Shown: positions 1 through 10,919 of the stretch, piece by piece | Numbering within the stretch: the first letter of the stretch is position 1 | Layout: each line of letters begins with the position of its first letter | Assembly: GCF_009905375.1 (NCBI RefSeq) | Contig: NC_133647.1 | Location: 79,715,583 to 79,779,582 of the forward strand | Reading direction: 5' to 3' | Length of the DNA stretch: 64,000 nucleotides | Origin: Apium graveolens | Taxonomy: Eukaryota; Streptophyta; Magnoliopsida; Apiales; Apiaceae | Position numbers and translations under genes: made by a program | Notes under the pieces: model-generated | Seen by the model: only the letters and a program-made list of their open reading frames with translations | Databases searched by the model: none | What the model was told of the DNA's origin: nothing

Positions 1-1494
1 TCCCAAAATTCACAATTATCAATTAAATACAATTACTAATGATTAGTCATGTTTTATAATTTTAATCGCATTTTATAGTTTTATTCACAACTCACATTTT
101 AAATCGTATTTTTTTATTTTAAATTGTAGGACTCAGAACAACGTCATCACCGTCCACCGTCGGCTCGCCGAAGCTCATCGCCGACGGCGGTAGAATTCGT
201 CGGTACCCGATAAATTTCGGGTTTCCTTACGGATTCTACCGATTTGTAAAAATTTAATTCTGTATACACCGAATAGTTTCATCAGGAATAACCAACAAAA
301 CAAATCAGGAGTTATTCAACTCAGGCCACGCGCGTACACGCGTCGGCAAAGAAAAATCAGGCAACAAAGTAACTGGAAACGAAGCATAAGCCGGAAAGCA
401 CCGCGGAAGGAGAATAGAGCAGTACGCTCAGGAGCTCAGAAAAACTAACCAGAAAATAACTCAACCAACACAACACGAATCACCCACAGATAATACACAC
501 ACACACCACGATTAACACACACACGCACGCAATCACACACACGCATACGCAATATTCACACCCACAGTAACGCCTACATCACATACCACCACCCCTCGCC
601 GGAGAAGCAAGGAGGGCGGCGCCGAAAAACGAAAGGCGGCACAGCCACTTACCAGTACAGGGGGAATCGAGGGGATATAAGAATGGAGAACATGAGAGAT
701 TTGAGTGTTAGAGAAGAAGAGAGTCGAAGGAGAGATTGGAGAAGAGGACGGGTTATACCCGAATGGAACAGCCCCCCTTTTGTTTTATTTATTTATTTCT
801 TCTTTATCAAATAAACTCCGCAACAAAATTTATTTGACCCGCATTTTAGCTGTAACGAACAATCACGGGTAACTAAAACCCGAGCATTAATATAATATTT
901 TATAAAATATCACAAATAACTAAAAGTTAATAATAATAGAATTTTCAAAATTTTAAAATAATTTTTTTTTTTGAAACACAATAGATACTCGTTTTTAACG
1001 AATAAACGAAACAACGCGCAGGTGATTTTTATCCCAAAAATTACCAAAATAATTTTAAAATTCTCGGGATATTCCAAACTTGAATAAATATAAGTTTCAT
1101 AATTTCTGAAACTTTTATGGATTTAATATGGATTTTACAAATAAATACAATCAGAAAATCATTTAAGGGTAAATAATCAATAAAATATTGATTTCTAAAT
1201 TTTAAAAACCCCTAAAAATAATTAATAAAATTATGAAGCCATAAAATGATTTTAGGGATAACCTAAGGATCTATGGAAATAAATTCTGAATAAAATCACC
1301 TTTAAATACAAAAGTGACAACACAGCTTCACAACGAATTATACAATTAATACACGAACACCAACTATCACGCATAATTAATTAAAATATTAACAAAAATA
1401 ATATCCAGCTGACAGAACCCACAAAACTATTTTATTTATGTAATTATTTAATAATTGCACATTTAAACAATATAAATATATACGAGTCGTTATA
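1..1494 (-). repeat. Antisense Ty3/gypsy-type LTR, partial
   Basis: No coding sequence is visible. Read on the minus strand from 1494, the segment starts TATAACGACTCGTATATA, one transition away from the usual TGTAACGACTCG start of plant chromovirus LTRs. It continues as AT-rich U3-like DNA. The plus strand at 470-560 is CA-rich and 590-740 is GC-richer, resembling an R/U5 or leader. At 1495 the sequence changes abruptly into the middle of the copia ORF3 frame, so this is an insertion whose outer LTR end is at about 1494. The rest lies left of the window. No primer site was found here. LTR identity is inferred from the end sequence and the abrupt junction. Confidence 0.55.
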
Positions 1495-3369
1495 CCAGTG
1501 CCTTGGAGAGAAACTCCTGCAGGACAGGAGTGGACTAAGGATTGGAACTCAGTTTTCTGTGTTCCAAATGCAAAGCATCTTGTTGAGCACTTGACTAAAG
1601 CTGATGAGATGTTAATTACTGATGATTTCAAAACACAGCTTAGAGTCACTGCATTGAGTACTAAACATCTAAAAGGTCTTCATTCAACTACTCATGCAGA
1701 GTTATATAAGATTCAGGAAAAATTTATTAAGCAAGAACAAGTTCAGAAAATTGACAAGAAAAAATTCTTCCAACCTACCTTTGACAGAGTTGCTTATATT
1801 GAGAAGACTCAAGAGAAACAACAAGCTCAAATTAATGATATTCTGAAAAATCAAGCTTCTCAGCAATCTCAACTTAATGAAATATAAGCCTCAGCGGAAT
1901 TGCTTGTCTCTCTTCTCTTACCTGCTGATGCCAAAAAGGGGGAGAAAGTAATTAAGTCCAAATGCAAAACTGATAAGACACTGAAGGGGAAGGATGATAA
2001 AAAGGATGACCAAGGAAAATCTGGAATGGGTAGAGGTCATAGTCAAGGTAGAGGTTTCTCATCAAGAAAAGCTGAATTCACAAGCCACAGGACAAGTTCT
2101 GCTACTGGTAAAAAGATAAGTTCTGATGAACTTGTAGATCTTGATGAAGAAATGTCAAGACAGTTATTTCTTCAGGAAAATCCAGGAATGGACTTGGAGA
2201 GTTTAATGGAAGAAGAAGCCAGACTTAAATCAGAAAAAGTCACATCCAAATCTGAAGCTTCTGGTAAAAAGATACTTCCAAAACTTAAAGGCATTGTGAT
2301 AAAAGAAAGGACAAATACTGAAGCAACATTGGCTAAATCACAACCGCAGATAGATCCAAGATCCAAGGGTAAAGAAAAAGTTGGTGAACCTATCAAGGTT
2401 TATGTGCCTCCTGAGAATGAAGAAATCACTGATGAAAAGGATGATCTTGCTCTGACTTCAAGAAAAGTTTTTAAGACAACCTCTGACATGGCTCAAGTTG
2501 TTCAGAGTCAAGAGACAGTAAGTTCTGATATTTCAAAGAAGCAAGTAACCTCTGACATAGCTCAAGTTAACTTGATATCAGAAGATAAATCAAAGACACT
2601 CCTACCAGGATTCACTAAAGCAAAACAGACTCAACCTTTGAAGACTGCTGCAAGTGGTTTTGAAGCAAGAGTAGTTACTGGAAAGGAAGCAAGAGATAAA
2701 ACTGGATTGGGAAGTGCTGATGAAAGAAGAATACAAAACACTACCAATGATCCAACTTCCTTGAGTGAACCAGGTATTGGAGCAACTCCTGAGAGATTGA
2801 ATCAACTGGAATCTGTACAAATGGTTTACCATACCTACTTGGAAGAACACATCTTGTTGTACTTCATGACAGATGGTAGGGTTTATCATATAAGGTAAAA
2901 TGCCATTCCATTGAAGTATTTTGAAGAACTGGAGCATGTACTATTCTTACTTCAAATGAATGACAGATTAACAGAAAGTGTTGCAAACTATTTGAAGGAT
3001 CAGATTCAGAGAAAGAAAAGGCTTTATTATGTTAAGTCTGACAACACATATCTTCCAAAGTACAGACATCACAAGGGTGATATAGTTGAAATGAAGTCCA
3101 ACACTGCTAAGATTATAACTACCTTTCTGGGTTACAGGGCTGTGGAATTCAATCTTGAGTCTGATAAGGCAAATTTGATCAGACTGGATCAGGATATAAG
3201 AAAAGCTAAGATTAATGATCTCAGGGCTGCAATCTTTGAAATTGGTGAAGATACTGCAGAGCTTAAAGATGCTAAAAGGAGGATGATTGATGAACTTAGA
3301 TATGCTGAGAAATGTTTGTTGAAGAACTATCTCTGAACAACTCCTGACATCAGAGAGATCAGAAGATGA
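1495..3369 (+). pseudogene. ORF3 of SIRE-like copia (C-terminal ~625 codons), copia-0
   Basis: One frame runs from 1495 to a TGA at 3367. In-frame stops at 1885 (TAA), 2896 (TAA) and 3334 (TGA) interrupt it. The 1885 and 3334 stops fall where sister copies have Gln or Arg, so they fit CAA-to-TAA and CGA-to-TGA. Visible in order: a W-rich start (PWRETPAGQEW), a Gln-rich heptad-like coiled coil (EKTQEKQQAQINDILKNQAS), LLLPADAKKGEKV, a Lys/Ser/Glu-rich low-complexity middle, and a helical C-terminal domain (YFEELEHVLFLLQ; RLDQDIRKAKINDLRAAIFE). No transmembrane segment or signal peptide is seen. Function is unknown. The position after pol matches the env-like ORF of SIRE1-type elements, but the sequence does not look like an envelope protein. 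Confidence 0.8.
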
Positions 3370-3558
3370 AGCCAAGTCAAGATCTACAACTGATTAAATT
3401 CTGATATTTGTACAGACTAAAGCTGTTATGAGAAGTTAAAGATTGGTAAAGCTTTAAGGACTGTAAGTTGTAGTTATCTAGTCTAATTCTCATGCATTTG
3501 TACTTAATGTTTTTGACATCATCAAATATATGTTAAACTTGTATATTATGCTAATTTA
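3370..3558 (+). other. Copia-0 3' untranslated tail
   Basis: This is noncoding sequence between the ORF3 stop and the polypurine tract. It aligns by eye with the tails of copia-1 (17064-17184, reverse strand) and copia-2 (52625-52812, reverse strand). Shared features are a CTGTAAGTTGTAGTTATCTAG-like stretch and a motif related to AAATTCTGAT. No ORF is present. Confidence 0.6.
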
Positions 3559-3573
3559 CAAGTTGGGGGAGAT
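3559..3573 (+). promoter_or_regulatory. Polypurine tract, copia-0
   Basis: CAAGTTGGGGGAGAT lies directly before the LTR start TGTTAGATATATTTG. The same purine tract borders the 3' LTRs of copia-1 and copia-2. It is the expected plus-strand primer of reverse transcription. Confidence 0.85.
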
Positions 3574-4168
3574 TGTTAGATATATTTGATAATGTCATGG
3601 CTAATATGATTTATGTTTAGTTTTCAGATCTTACTTAAACAGGATAAATCAGTACTTACCGGAAGTCAGGACTTAAGGATATCAGTACTTATATTATCAG
3701 GAGATAATCATCAGAAGATGGATATCAGAACTTAAGTACTGAAGAACGTTCAGATAAGGACAACAGCTGATTAAAGGAAAGAAGATCGAGATAAACATAA
3801 GAAGAGATATGCATGAAGAAGGAATTCTATGAAGAATAGAATACTTGGAAGAAAAGATATCTGATTGATATATTTTAGGAAGCAGAATTATATTCTATAT
3901 CAATTAATGATTATCTTGTAACCGTGTAGTATATAAACACAGACATAGGATTTACACTAAAAGTGTTATCATATTCGAGAAGATTATTCATTGTAACCCT
4001 AGCAGCTCTCGTGATATTTGTTCATCACTGAGAGGTAACAGTTCCATACTGTAACAGAGTTTATTGTTTCAATAAAGTTTGTTTTCTGTTATTTGAGTTA
4101 TTAAAAGTTCGATTTGATTGTACTTTACACTGTATTCACCCCCTCTACAGTGTGTGTGTGACCTAACA
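3574..4168 (+). repeat. 3' LTR of copia-0 (595 bp)
   Basis: The LTR starts TGTTAGATAT and ends GTGACCTAACA, with the terminal inverted repeat TGTTAG/CTAACA. The U3 at about 3625-3745 carries several direct and inverted copies of a CAGNACTTAAG-like motif, for example TCAGAACTTAAGTACTGA. A TATA box (TATATAAA) lies at 3930-3937, followed by R/U5. The last 5' LTR bases of copia-2 (51993 onward) are the reverse complement of this end. Confidence 0.9.
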
Positions 4169-5128
4169 GTATCTTTCGTAACTGACTTTGGTGTCTTTTG
4201 TTATCTTGTCATGGCTTTTGGACTTAGGAATGCAGGAGCTACTTATCAAAGGTTGGTAAATAAGATATTTTCCCATCTAATTGGGAAGACCATGAAGGTC
4301 TATGTTGATGACATGTTAATCAAAAGCATAAGCAAGGCCGATCATATTAGTCACCTCGGAGAGACATTTGAAGTTCCGAGGCACCACAAGATGATGTTAA
4401 ACCCCACCAAGTGTGCTTTTGGTGTTGGGTCAGGAAAATTTTTGGGTCACATGGCCTCTAAGATGGGAATAGAGGCCAATCCCGACAAGATCAAAGCCAT
4501 CCTAGATATGGAGCCACCACACTTCATCATGGACGTCCAAAAGCTGAAAGGAAGAATCGCAGATCTAGGGAGGTTCATCTCCAACTCTGAAGACAAATGC
4601 CTGCCCTTTTTCAGATGCCTTAAGAAGGTGAAGAATTTTGAATGGACAGCTGAGAGCCAAGAGGCCTTTGAACAACTAAAGAAGTACATGACTGAAGCCC
4701 CGTTGTTGGCCAAACCAAGTCCGGAGGATACCTTTTATTTGTACCTAACAGTATCTGAACAAGCTGTGAGTGCATTCCTCATAAAGGAAGAACAGAAACT
4801 CCAGAATCCTGTATACTATGTAAGCAAGGTGCTCCATGGAGCAGAGTTGAATTATTCCACCATAGAGAAGTTCGTGCTTGCTCTCATTACAGCCTCGAGG
4901 AAGTTGAGACCGTACTTCCAGGCTCACAAGATCGGAGTCCTGGGGGACCAACCCTTGAGGAACATTCTTCATAGCCTGAAGGCCAGTGGAAGGCTCATCA
5001 AGTGGGAAATTGAGTTAGGAGAATTTGACATCAAGTACAAGCCTCGAACGACCATCAAGGCTCAGGCCTTAGCAAACTTCGTGGTCGAATGCACAATTAA
5101 CGACCAAGAAGTTGGGGGCAAGAGATAG
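4169..5128 (+). pseudogene. Tat gypsy reverse transcriptase (C-terminal half) and RNase H
   Basis: The reading frame enters RT at SFVTDFGVFCY and continues through MAFGLRNAGATYQRLV, the catalytic YVDDMLIKS motif and the thumb region (KCAFGVGSGKFLGHM). The connection and RNase H follow (FYLYLTVSEQAVSAFLI; YYVSKVLHGAELNYSTIEK; FDIKYKPRTTIKAQALANF). The stop is at 5126-5128. The N-terminal half of RT is missing because copia-0 inserted at 4168/4169. Usually a DAS-type motif opens this RNase H; here it reads YLTVSE, so the first catalytic Asp is not obvious. An upstream in-frame ATG at 4118 lies in copia LTR sequence and is not the real start. Confidence 0.85.
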
Positions 5129-5590
5129 TAACCCCGGAAGGAGGAGAGAAAGAGAAGGATAAAGAAACGTCCCTGAAAGAGTATTGGGTTCTCCATTTGG
5201 ACGGAGAGTCCAAAATAAAATCTGGTGGTGCAGGCCTAGTCTTGCAAAGCCCTGATGGGTTCATGATTGAGTATGCTTTGAAGTTGGACTTCCCGACTAT
5301 GAACAATGAAGCAGAATACGAAGCATTGATAGCCGGAATGCACAATTAACTAGAGCCATGAGGGCCAAAAATCTGAAGGTCCATGGAGACTCAAAACTTG
5401 TATTTGCTCAAGTTAATGGAGAGTTTGAGGCCAAAGATGATACTATGACGAAATACCTGAGAGTCGTGAAGGGAATACTTACTTAGTTTGATGAATGGTA
5501 TGCAGAACACGTTTCGAGAGAGGAGAACACTATGGCCGATGCCCTATCCCAGTTCGCCTCATCCGAAATCAAGAACTATCCAAGAATTAT
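5129..5590 (+). pseudogene. Second (archaeal-type) RNase H domain of Tat pol
   Basis: The domain is in a different frame from the preceding ORF and is broken by a TAA after AGMHN (about 5346) and a TAG near 5485. All four carboxylate positions of RNase HI are readable: Asp in LHLDGES, Glu in NNEAEYEALIAG, Asp in VHGDSKLVFAQV and Asp in EENTMADALSQF. The family has this extra RNase H between the gypsy RNase H and integrase, and it is diagnostic for the Tat clade. The gene is non-functional here because of the frame breaks. Confidence 0.8.
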
Positions 5591-6885
5591 CTAATTACAG
5601 GTCCTGAAACCCCTACAATACATGTCATAAATATGATAGCACCGGTTGCTATATCAAGTTGTTGGATAGACCTGATTAAAACCCACCTAGAAACTGGGTG
5701 GCTCCCCGACGATGCTCAGGAGGCACGCAAGATGTCAATGAGAGCATTGAGATATTCATTGATTGAAGGCCTTCTTTATAAAAGGTCCTTTGTTATTCCA
5801 TACTTGAAGTGCTTGAGACCTCTTGAAGAAGAGGAGGTACTTAAAGAAGCCCATGAAGGGATTTATGGACAACACTTGGGGGGCAGGGCCCCCGCTCTTG
5901 ATTGGGATTCTACTGGCCTACTATGTTAGCCGATGCAAAGGTTTATGTGAAGAAATCTGATAGATTCCAGAGGCATGCTCCAATAGTACGATAACCCCTA
6001 GAGAGGCTTACATCTATCAACACACCCATCCCTTTTGCAATTTGGGGAATGGATATACTTGGACCATTTCCTATAGCATCGGGACAGGGGAAGTTCATTT
6101 TGGTAGCCATAAACTACTTCACAAAGTGAATTGAGGCTAAGGCACTAGCCAAGATAACCACCAAGCAAATTTCCCAATTCTTCAATGAGAATGTGATATG
6201 CCAATTTGGGATCCCACGCATCCTTGTCACAGATAATGGGCGATAATTTGATAATGTGGAATTCAGAGTGTAATGCGATGATAACAGCATAGAGCTTCGC
6301 TTCACCTCGGTTGCACACCCACAAGCAAACGGGAAGGCAGAAGTTGCTAACAGAATCATCTTTGATGGAATTAAGAAAAGGGTAGAATGCTCAAGGAATA
6401 CTTGGTCAGATGAGTTGCTGCCTATACTATGGGCATATCGCACCACCTGCAAGGTGACTACTGAAGCTACCCCATTTATGCTAGCTTACACAGCTGAGGC
6501 CATGGTGCCCCTCGAGATCACCCATGGATCACCTAGGATCAAAGCTTATGAACCAGGGACCAACGAAAAAGGCATGAGGCTCGCTCTCGATCTCATTGTT
6601 GAGGTCAGATATTAGGCCAATACCCACAATGCAGAGCATCAACGAAGAGCCTCCCTCTATTATAGTAAAAGGGTTAAAGAAAGGTTCTTTCAACAAGGAG
6701 ACTTGGTTCTAAGGAAGATAGAGGCGTCGGGAGTCGGGGAGAGAGGAAAACTAGCCCCTAATTGGGAAGGGCCTTACAAGGTCAGGAAGACATTAGGACA
6801 CAGATCCTACAAGTTGGAGACCATGAACTGTGATGAAGTGCCCCGCACTTGGCACGCTTCAAACCTAAAGGTTTATTATGTTTAG
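5591..6885 (+). pseudogene. Tat gypsy integrase
   Basis: The N-terminal zinc-binding part reads AHEGIYGQHLGG, then FYWPTMLADAKVYVKKSDRFQRHA. Both Cys of the HHCC finger (normally KxCDxCQRHA) are replaced, by Ser and Phe. The catalytic core keeps Asp in WGMDILGPF, Asp in LVTDNGR and Glu in ANGKAEVANR. The C-terminal part includes WAYRTTCKVTTEATPFMLAY, then NWEGPYKVRKTLGHRSYKLE and a terminal WHASNLKVYYV with a stop at 6883. In-frame stops occur after INYFTK (6127), TDNGR (about 6244), EFRV (about 6271) and VEVRY (6613), and there is a frame change near 5905. It follows the second RNase H directly. Confidence 0.85.
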
Positions 6886-7472
6886 AAAGTTTGTGATATG
6901 TTCCTAGTACTTAGTATTAAGTTTATAAATAAGGTTGAAGAAACCATCTTATGTAAGGGTTGAACCCATTTCTCAGAGATGTTATCTATTTATGCAAGTT
7001 TATTTCTATCATCTTGTCTACCAATTTATTTAAGTACGATCATCTAAAAAATGCAAGTCCCGAAGGACGAAATTTCAAAAATAAAAGACAAGTATGAAAT
7101 GAAATCAAACAGAACGCATAGATAAAGATCCTGAAGGATCATAAGTTAAATCCCAAAGGACCAACAGGATACAAGCCAATAAATCCGAATAAATAAAGTC
7201 TAAAAATACGGCCATATGCGGTAATCAAAGCCATGCATGACCATAATAGTCACTCGTCAGAAGAGCCCTCCTCTTCTTCATCATTCCCCGCTCCCTGGCC
7301 TTCTTCCTTCCTCATCCGAACTAGCCTCGGAGGAGGAGTTGCTGCTCCCTGCAACCGGCTCCCTGATCTTCTCGTAAAGGGCTGTTGGGGCCTTACCCTT
7401 AGAACCAGAACCCGTGTGACTGAAACTAGACTGAGACTGCATACAGGGAGTCTCGGGCACAGACCCAGATGC
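6886..7472 (+). other. Tat 3' noncoding region with repeated mini-hairpins
   Basis: No open frame of the pol type is present. At 7050-7170 three related short palindromic motifs occur: GTCCCGAAGGACGAAA, GATCCTGAAGGATC and AATCCCAAAGGACC. They are spaced about 30-70 bp apart. From about 7230 the sequence enters the 3' end of the antisense ORF. Confidence 0.5.
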
Positions 7473-9345
7473 CTACTCGGAGGGGTCCATAACAGGTGAC
7501 TTCCAGGGGCAACAGAGGAGACTCGGGTCGACCATGTCTAGATACAAGCCATGAACATCTTTGACTCCCCTCTTCCAACCTATGTCCAGGTTAACAGGGC
7601 GCATTTCATCGCCGTGCTCATCCATCATCTTAGTGAACGACGAGGATCTGTGGTATGAGTCCACGAGCTATTTCCATTCCTTCTTCCTTTTCTCCTCCAC
7701 TTTAGCACACTTCCTCTCTAAGGATGCAATCTTGCCCTCTGCTTCATGAGCTTTGAACTCCCACTCATCCAAAAAGATCTTCATCTTGTTTATTGAGGTC
7801 TGCAGTGCTGTATAATCGCTTCTCATCTTTATGCTCTGAGTGGAGGATGCAGCGAAGTAAGCATTGGCCCGACAAGGAGAACATAAAGAGGAGTTATACA
7901 AATTTTAAGTCAGAAGGGATGAGTCCCCAAACACAAGACCTAGGCCGACCATCCTTGGCCGACCAGCATGAAACAAGGCCTTTTGGCCAAGCAGGACCCC
8001 TTGCAAGGGTGATTCTTATGAAACTTCTATAAGTTCAAAAAGAACTGCACTTAAACGAAATTTTACACAAGTTGAAGTGTACCTGATACAAGGCGTGAGC
8101 CCCCAGCATCTCGGCCTCAAGTAGTTTCTCCCCAGAGGAGACAAGAAGAAGGTCAGGAGGAGTAACACAGTTCCTCGACCACTCAAGGGCTAGACCCGTA
8201 CCGCCAAACACCGAGTCATTGTTGGAGATACCCCAAGAAGGTTCCCAAGGGAACCTTGCACTCCCATCGAAGTCTTTGTTCCTCTTCTAGACAGATCCAG
8301 ACGCTTCAAGGAAAGCAGGAATCTTAGGGACACGGTTGGCATTCTTGGCTACATCCCGAGCCATCCTTCACGTAACCACATCGCTCTTGTTGACCTTGGC
8401 GTCAAGAGCCTCAGCAGCTGAAATAAGATGAAAAGAAGACAGATATACGAATAAACTTGCACAAAGTTGAAGTAGAATAAAAATAAATACCCTCTATAGA
8501 GAGGCTGCTAATGCCAGCCTCGACGAGTTTGATTTCTGTTACGAACTCCCAATAAGGGGTTATCCTGTCATCATCAATAAGGAGGTCGCGGGCAAGAAGC
8601 TCAGCATCTGAAATATTGAGAATGTATTGAGAACTATCAACTGGACTGCTGAAGTCATGCTTGAAGTACACCCCCTCCAGTCTCCACCCTTCCATTATAA
8701 GACCACAAACTTCTTTATTCCAGTTGTGGTTTGAGTCATGAAGAGAACTCATGTTTATAATGTGAGGAATATGAACTCTATATTGTATCACGACCCAACC
8801 AGGTCTGTTCAGAGGATAAGCTTTCATCATGAAGATGCTTCGGAACATTGTTACACTCAATGGGATGCCCAAGTTATGGCACCTCACTATGAAGAGAATG
8901 ATAAAAGCCCACCCATTGGGGTAAAGCTTACTTGGATGAATCTTGAGCTCGGCCAGAAGCCTCGGAATAAAGGGGTGCAGGGGAAACCTTAGCCTGGACT
9001 TCAGGGCTGCCTTGTACATAAATAGTCTCTTGGGACTGAGATTCCAAGACCTCTCACTAGGCTTAGCTTTGCGAATCTCTAAGCATTCGGGCCAAGAATA
9101 ACTCGAACGAATCTTCTCAACATCCCCTCATGGAGCATACTTCCGTGGTGGAATGCATCAAAATGGATAGTACTTGGGTACTCGTCCGCCCTTTCATCCA
9201 ACATGCTCTTCAGACTGTTAGAACAACGGTTAAGAGAGAAAGGAGAAATAAAAGCTATACCTTGTAGATAGCAGATAGTAGGCCTCTTGTGTATAGCTTC
9301 CTTCATGGAGAAAGAAGATTTGCTAGGACCTTGACCTTGAGACAT
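7473..9345 (-). pseudogene. Antisense ORF of the Tat element (putative gypsy-type transposon domain, PF04195-like)
   Basis: It reads leftward from ATG at 9345 (MSQGQGPSKSSF). The recognisable block at 9019-8800 (FPLHPFIPRLLAELKIHP, PNGWAFIILFIVRCHN, FRSIFMMKA) matches, from memory, the Pfam family 'putative gypsy type transposon' (Transposase_28, PF04195). The downstream region at about 7901-7668 is a Lys/Glu-rich coiled coil (EGKIASLERKCAKVEEKRKK). Introns with plant-like GT/AG borders are plausible. The clearest is 8490-8418 (AGG|GTATTTATTT ... TTATTTCAG|CTGC, 73 nt). A second candidate donor is at about 8083 (ATCAG|GTACAC). Lesions include a frame change near 9085 and stops, for example at about 8285. 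The ORF is opposite to pol and 3' of integrase, as in Grande and Retand. Function is unknown. Confidence 0.6.
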
Positions 9346-9856
9346 CCTTGAAAAGCTTGAGAAGAGTTGAGTACTTTTGAAAGGCTTAGGAGAATTTGAG
9401 AAGTTAAGAAATGAAAGTCTGAATGAAAATGAACACTTTTCATCTTCTTTTATAGGAAAAGAGCTACCTGCTACAGCTAGTCGTAACTCTGCCTGGTTCG
9501 CGTTAGCAGGTACCTCTCGAAAGAACACATGTAATGGTGGAGAAAAATGATCGAATAATAGAAGAAATAACATAATAAACTAAAAAAGCGATGCAAGACA
9601 CCGCTTATCGTATCAGTCCTCCAAGAAAAGCCTGGTTGGGACTAAATATAAGTCATTAGTCTTAGATAAGAGCTGATTACATTAATCACCATGATTATTA
9701 AAGCTTATAAAGATTATAACAAGATTAGCTTTTTAGCTGAACAAGTTTCGTGAGGGCCAGAGTACTCATGAGTACGAGAATAAAACGTTCTCCTCATAAC
9801 GGATCAGACTACCGTGCAGGAGACTCCCGAGGTCTATTAAGAGCATACATGCCCAA

Positions 9857-10190
9857 CCAGGCTACAAATGAGGCCTTACGGCCGACCAGGAGCCTCTGTA
9901 GGAGAGCCCGGAGGGCCCCAAAGTCTGCTGGCCAACCAGGCAACAAATGAGGCCTTACAGTCCACCAGGAGCCTTTGTAGGAGAGCCCGGAGGGCCCCAA
10001 TTTCTGCTAAGAGCAGACCTCACCGACCAGGCAATAAATGAGACCTTACGGCCGACCAGGAGCTTCTGTAGGAGAGCCCGGAGGACACCCAAGGTATGCT
10101 AAGAGGAGACCTGGCCGACCAGGCTATAAATAAGGCCTTACGGCCGACCAGGTGCCTCTATAGGAGAGCCCTGAGGCCTTCAGAAGTTGT
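9857..10190 (+). repeat. Tandem repeat of 79-92 bp in the Tat 3' region
   Basis: Four units each contain GACCAGGCTACAAATGAGGC-like, CCTTACGGCCGACCAGGAGC-like and CTGTAGGAGAGCCCGGAGG-like segments. The GCTACAAATG landmark starts at 9861, 9940, 10031 and 10123, giving periods of 79, 91 and 92. A diverged fifth copy is at 10471. Such minisatellites between the antisense ORF and the LTR are typical of Tat elements. Confidence 0.8.
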
Positions 10191-10255
10191 TCCGGTGGCC
10201 CTCCTTTGAAGTTTTGTGTGAATTCGTAAAAAGGGGTTGACCTCCAACAAAAAAA

Positions 10256-10755
10256 AGTTTCGTGAAGCTAGGACGTCCACGAGAATGAGTTCCATAAAGA
10301 ACAAAACATCAGCGAGAACAAGTTCCGTGAAGACCAGAGGGTTGACGGAAATAAGTTCCGTGAAGAGTAAAGCATTCACCCAAGCAAGTTCAGAGAACTT
10401 TTCCTTCCAACCGCCCAGACCACCCTGAGAGTGGCCCCAAGACCTACCAAGAGCAGGATTGGCTGACCAGGCTATAAATGGATTCTTGAGTCCAACCAAG
10501 AGCTTCTGTAGGAGAGCCCTGAGGCCTTCTGAAGTTGTTCTAGAGACCCTCCTTTGAAGTCTTTTGGAAATTTCTTGGAAAGCATAACTCTCAGCGGAAA
10601 TAAGTTTCGTGAAGACTGGAACATTTACGAGAATGGGTTCGTTGGAGTACAGAACATCGTATAAATCAAGTTTGAACAATTTCAATGGAGTATAGAACTT
10701 CCTAAAGAACAAGTTCAATGGAGCACAAAACGTTCAATAGAATGAGTACAGAACG
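10256..10755 (+). repeat. 33-bp minisatellite in the Tat 3' region
   Basis: Units start AGTTCCGTGAAGANNAGAAC-like at 10256, 10288, 10321, 10354 and 10387. After a break they resume at 10603, 10636 and 10669, so spacing is 32-33 bp. Less regular units continue to about 10755. Because 33 is divisible by three, the array opens a long reading frame on the minus strand with an 11-residue repeat. I do not regard that frame as a gene. 10440-10600 between the two blocks holds the fifth copy of the 79-92 bp repeat. Confidence 0.8.
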
Positions 10756-10919
10756 TTCCCTGAAATAAGGGTAGCAGAACCACAAGGAACTCTAGGATCA
10801 CCATGAGATTAATTCCATGGATAACCAAGAGTAAGAAGAGCCTAGCAGAATACACGAAGGGCTTATGTCCGGATAGAAGGTTCTGCAACAAAACAAAAAT
10901 TTGGAGCAAACACCACTGG

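Larger units (their letters stand above)
1495..4168 (+). mobile_element. Copia-0: truncated SIRE-like Ty1/copia element (3' part only)
   Basis: The plus strand holds the last part of ORF3 (1495-3369), a short untranslated tail, a polypurine tract and a 3' LTR (3574-4168). All correspond to the minus-strand copies copia-1 and copia-2. The 5' part is displaced left by the insertion ending at 1494. The element lies inside a Tat-lineage RT gene: RT coding resumes immediately after the LTR at 4169. The right target-site copy should be GTATC (4169-4173). The matching left copy is outside the window, so the duplication cannot be confirmed. Confidence 0.85.
4169..10919 (+). mobile_element. Tat-lineage Ty3/gypsy element, left remnant
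   Basis: The remnant begins mid-RT, where copia-0 inserted. It continues through RNase H, a second archaeal-type RNase H, integrase, a noncoding 3' region with an antisense ORF, and two minisatellites. It is then cut by chromovirus A at 10920. Dual RNase H plus an antisense ORF after integrase is the recognised organisation of the Tat clade (Ogre, Retand, Grande, RIRE2 relatives). The presumed 3' LTR appears beyond the insertion at 43326-44670. Confidence 0.8.

Noticed and set aside
480..560. Possible CRISPR-like short repeats in the CA-rich stretch
   Set aside because: Simple (CA)n-type sequence in a plant LTR; no regular repeat-spacer pattern.
4118..4168. Upstream ATG that extends the Tat RT frame leftward
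   Set aside because: These codons lie in the copia-0 LTR end, so the start is fortuitous.
10158..10718. 186-codon minus-strand open frame with Leu/Val/Phe-rich repeats
   Set aside because: It is the translation of the 33-bp minisatellite; its 11-residue periodicity follows from the array and it has no independent coding evidence.
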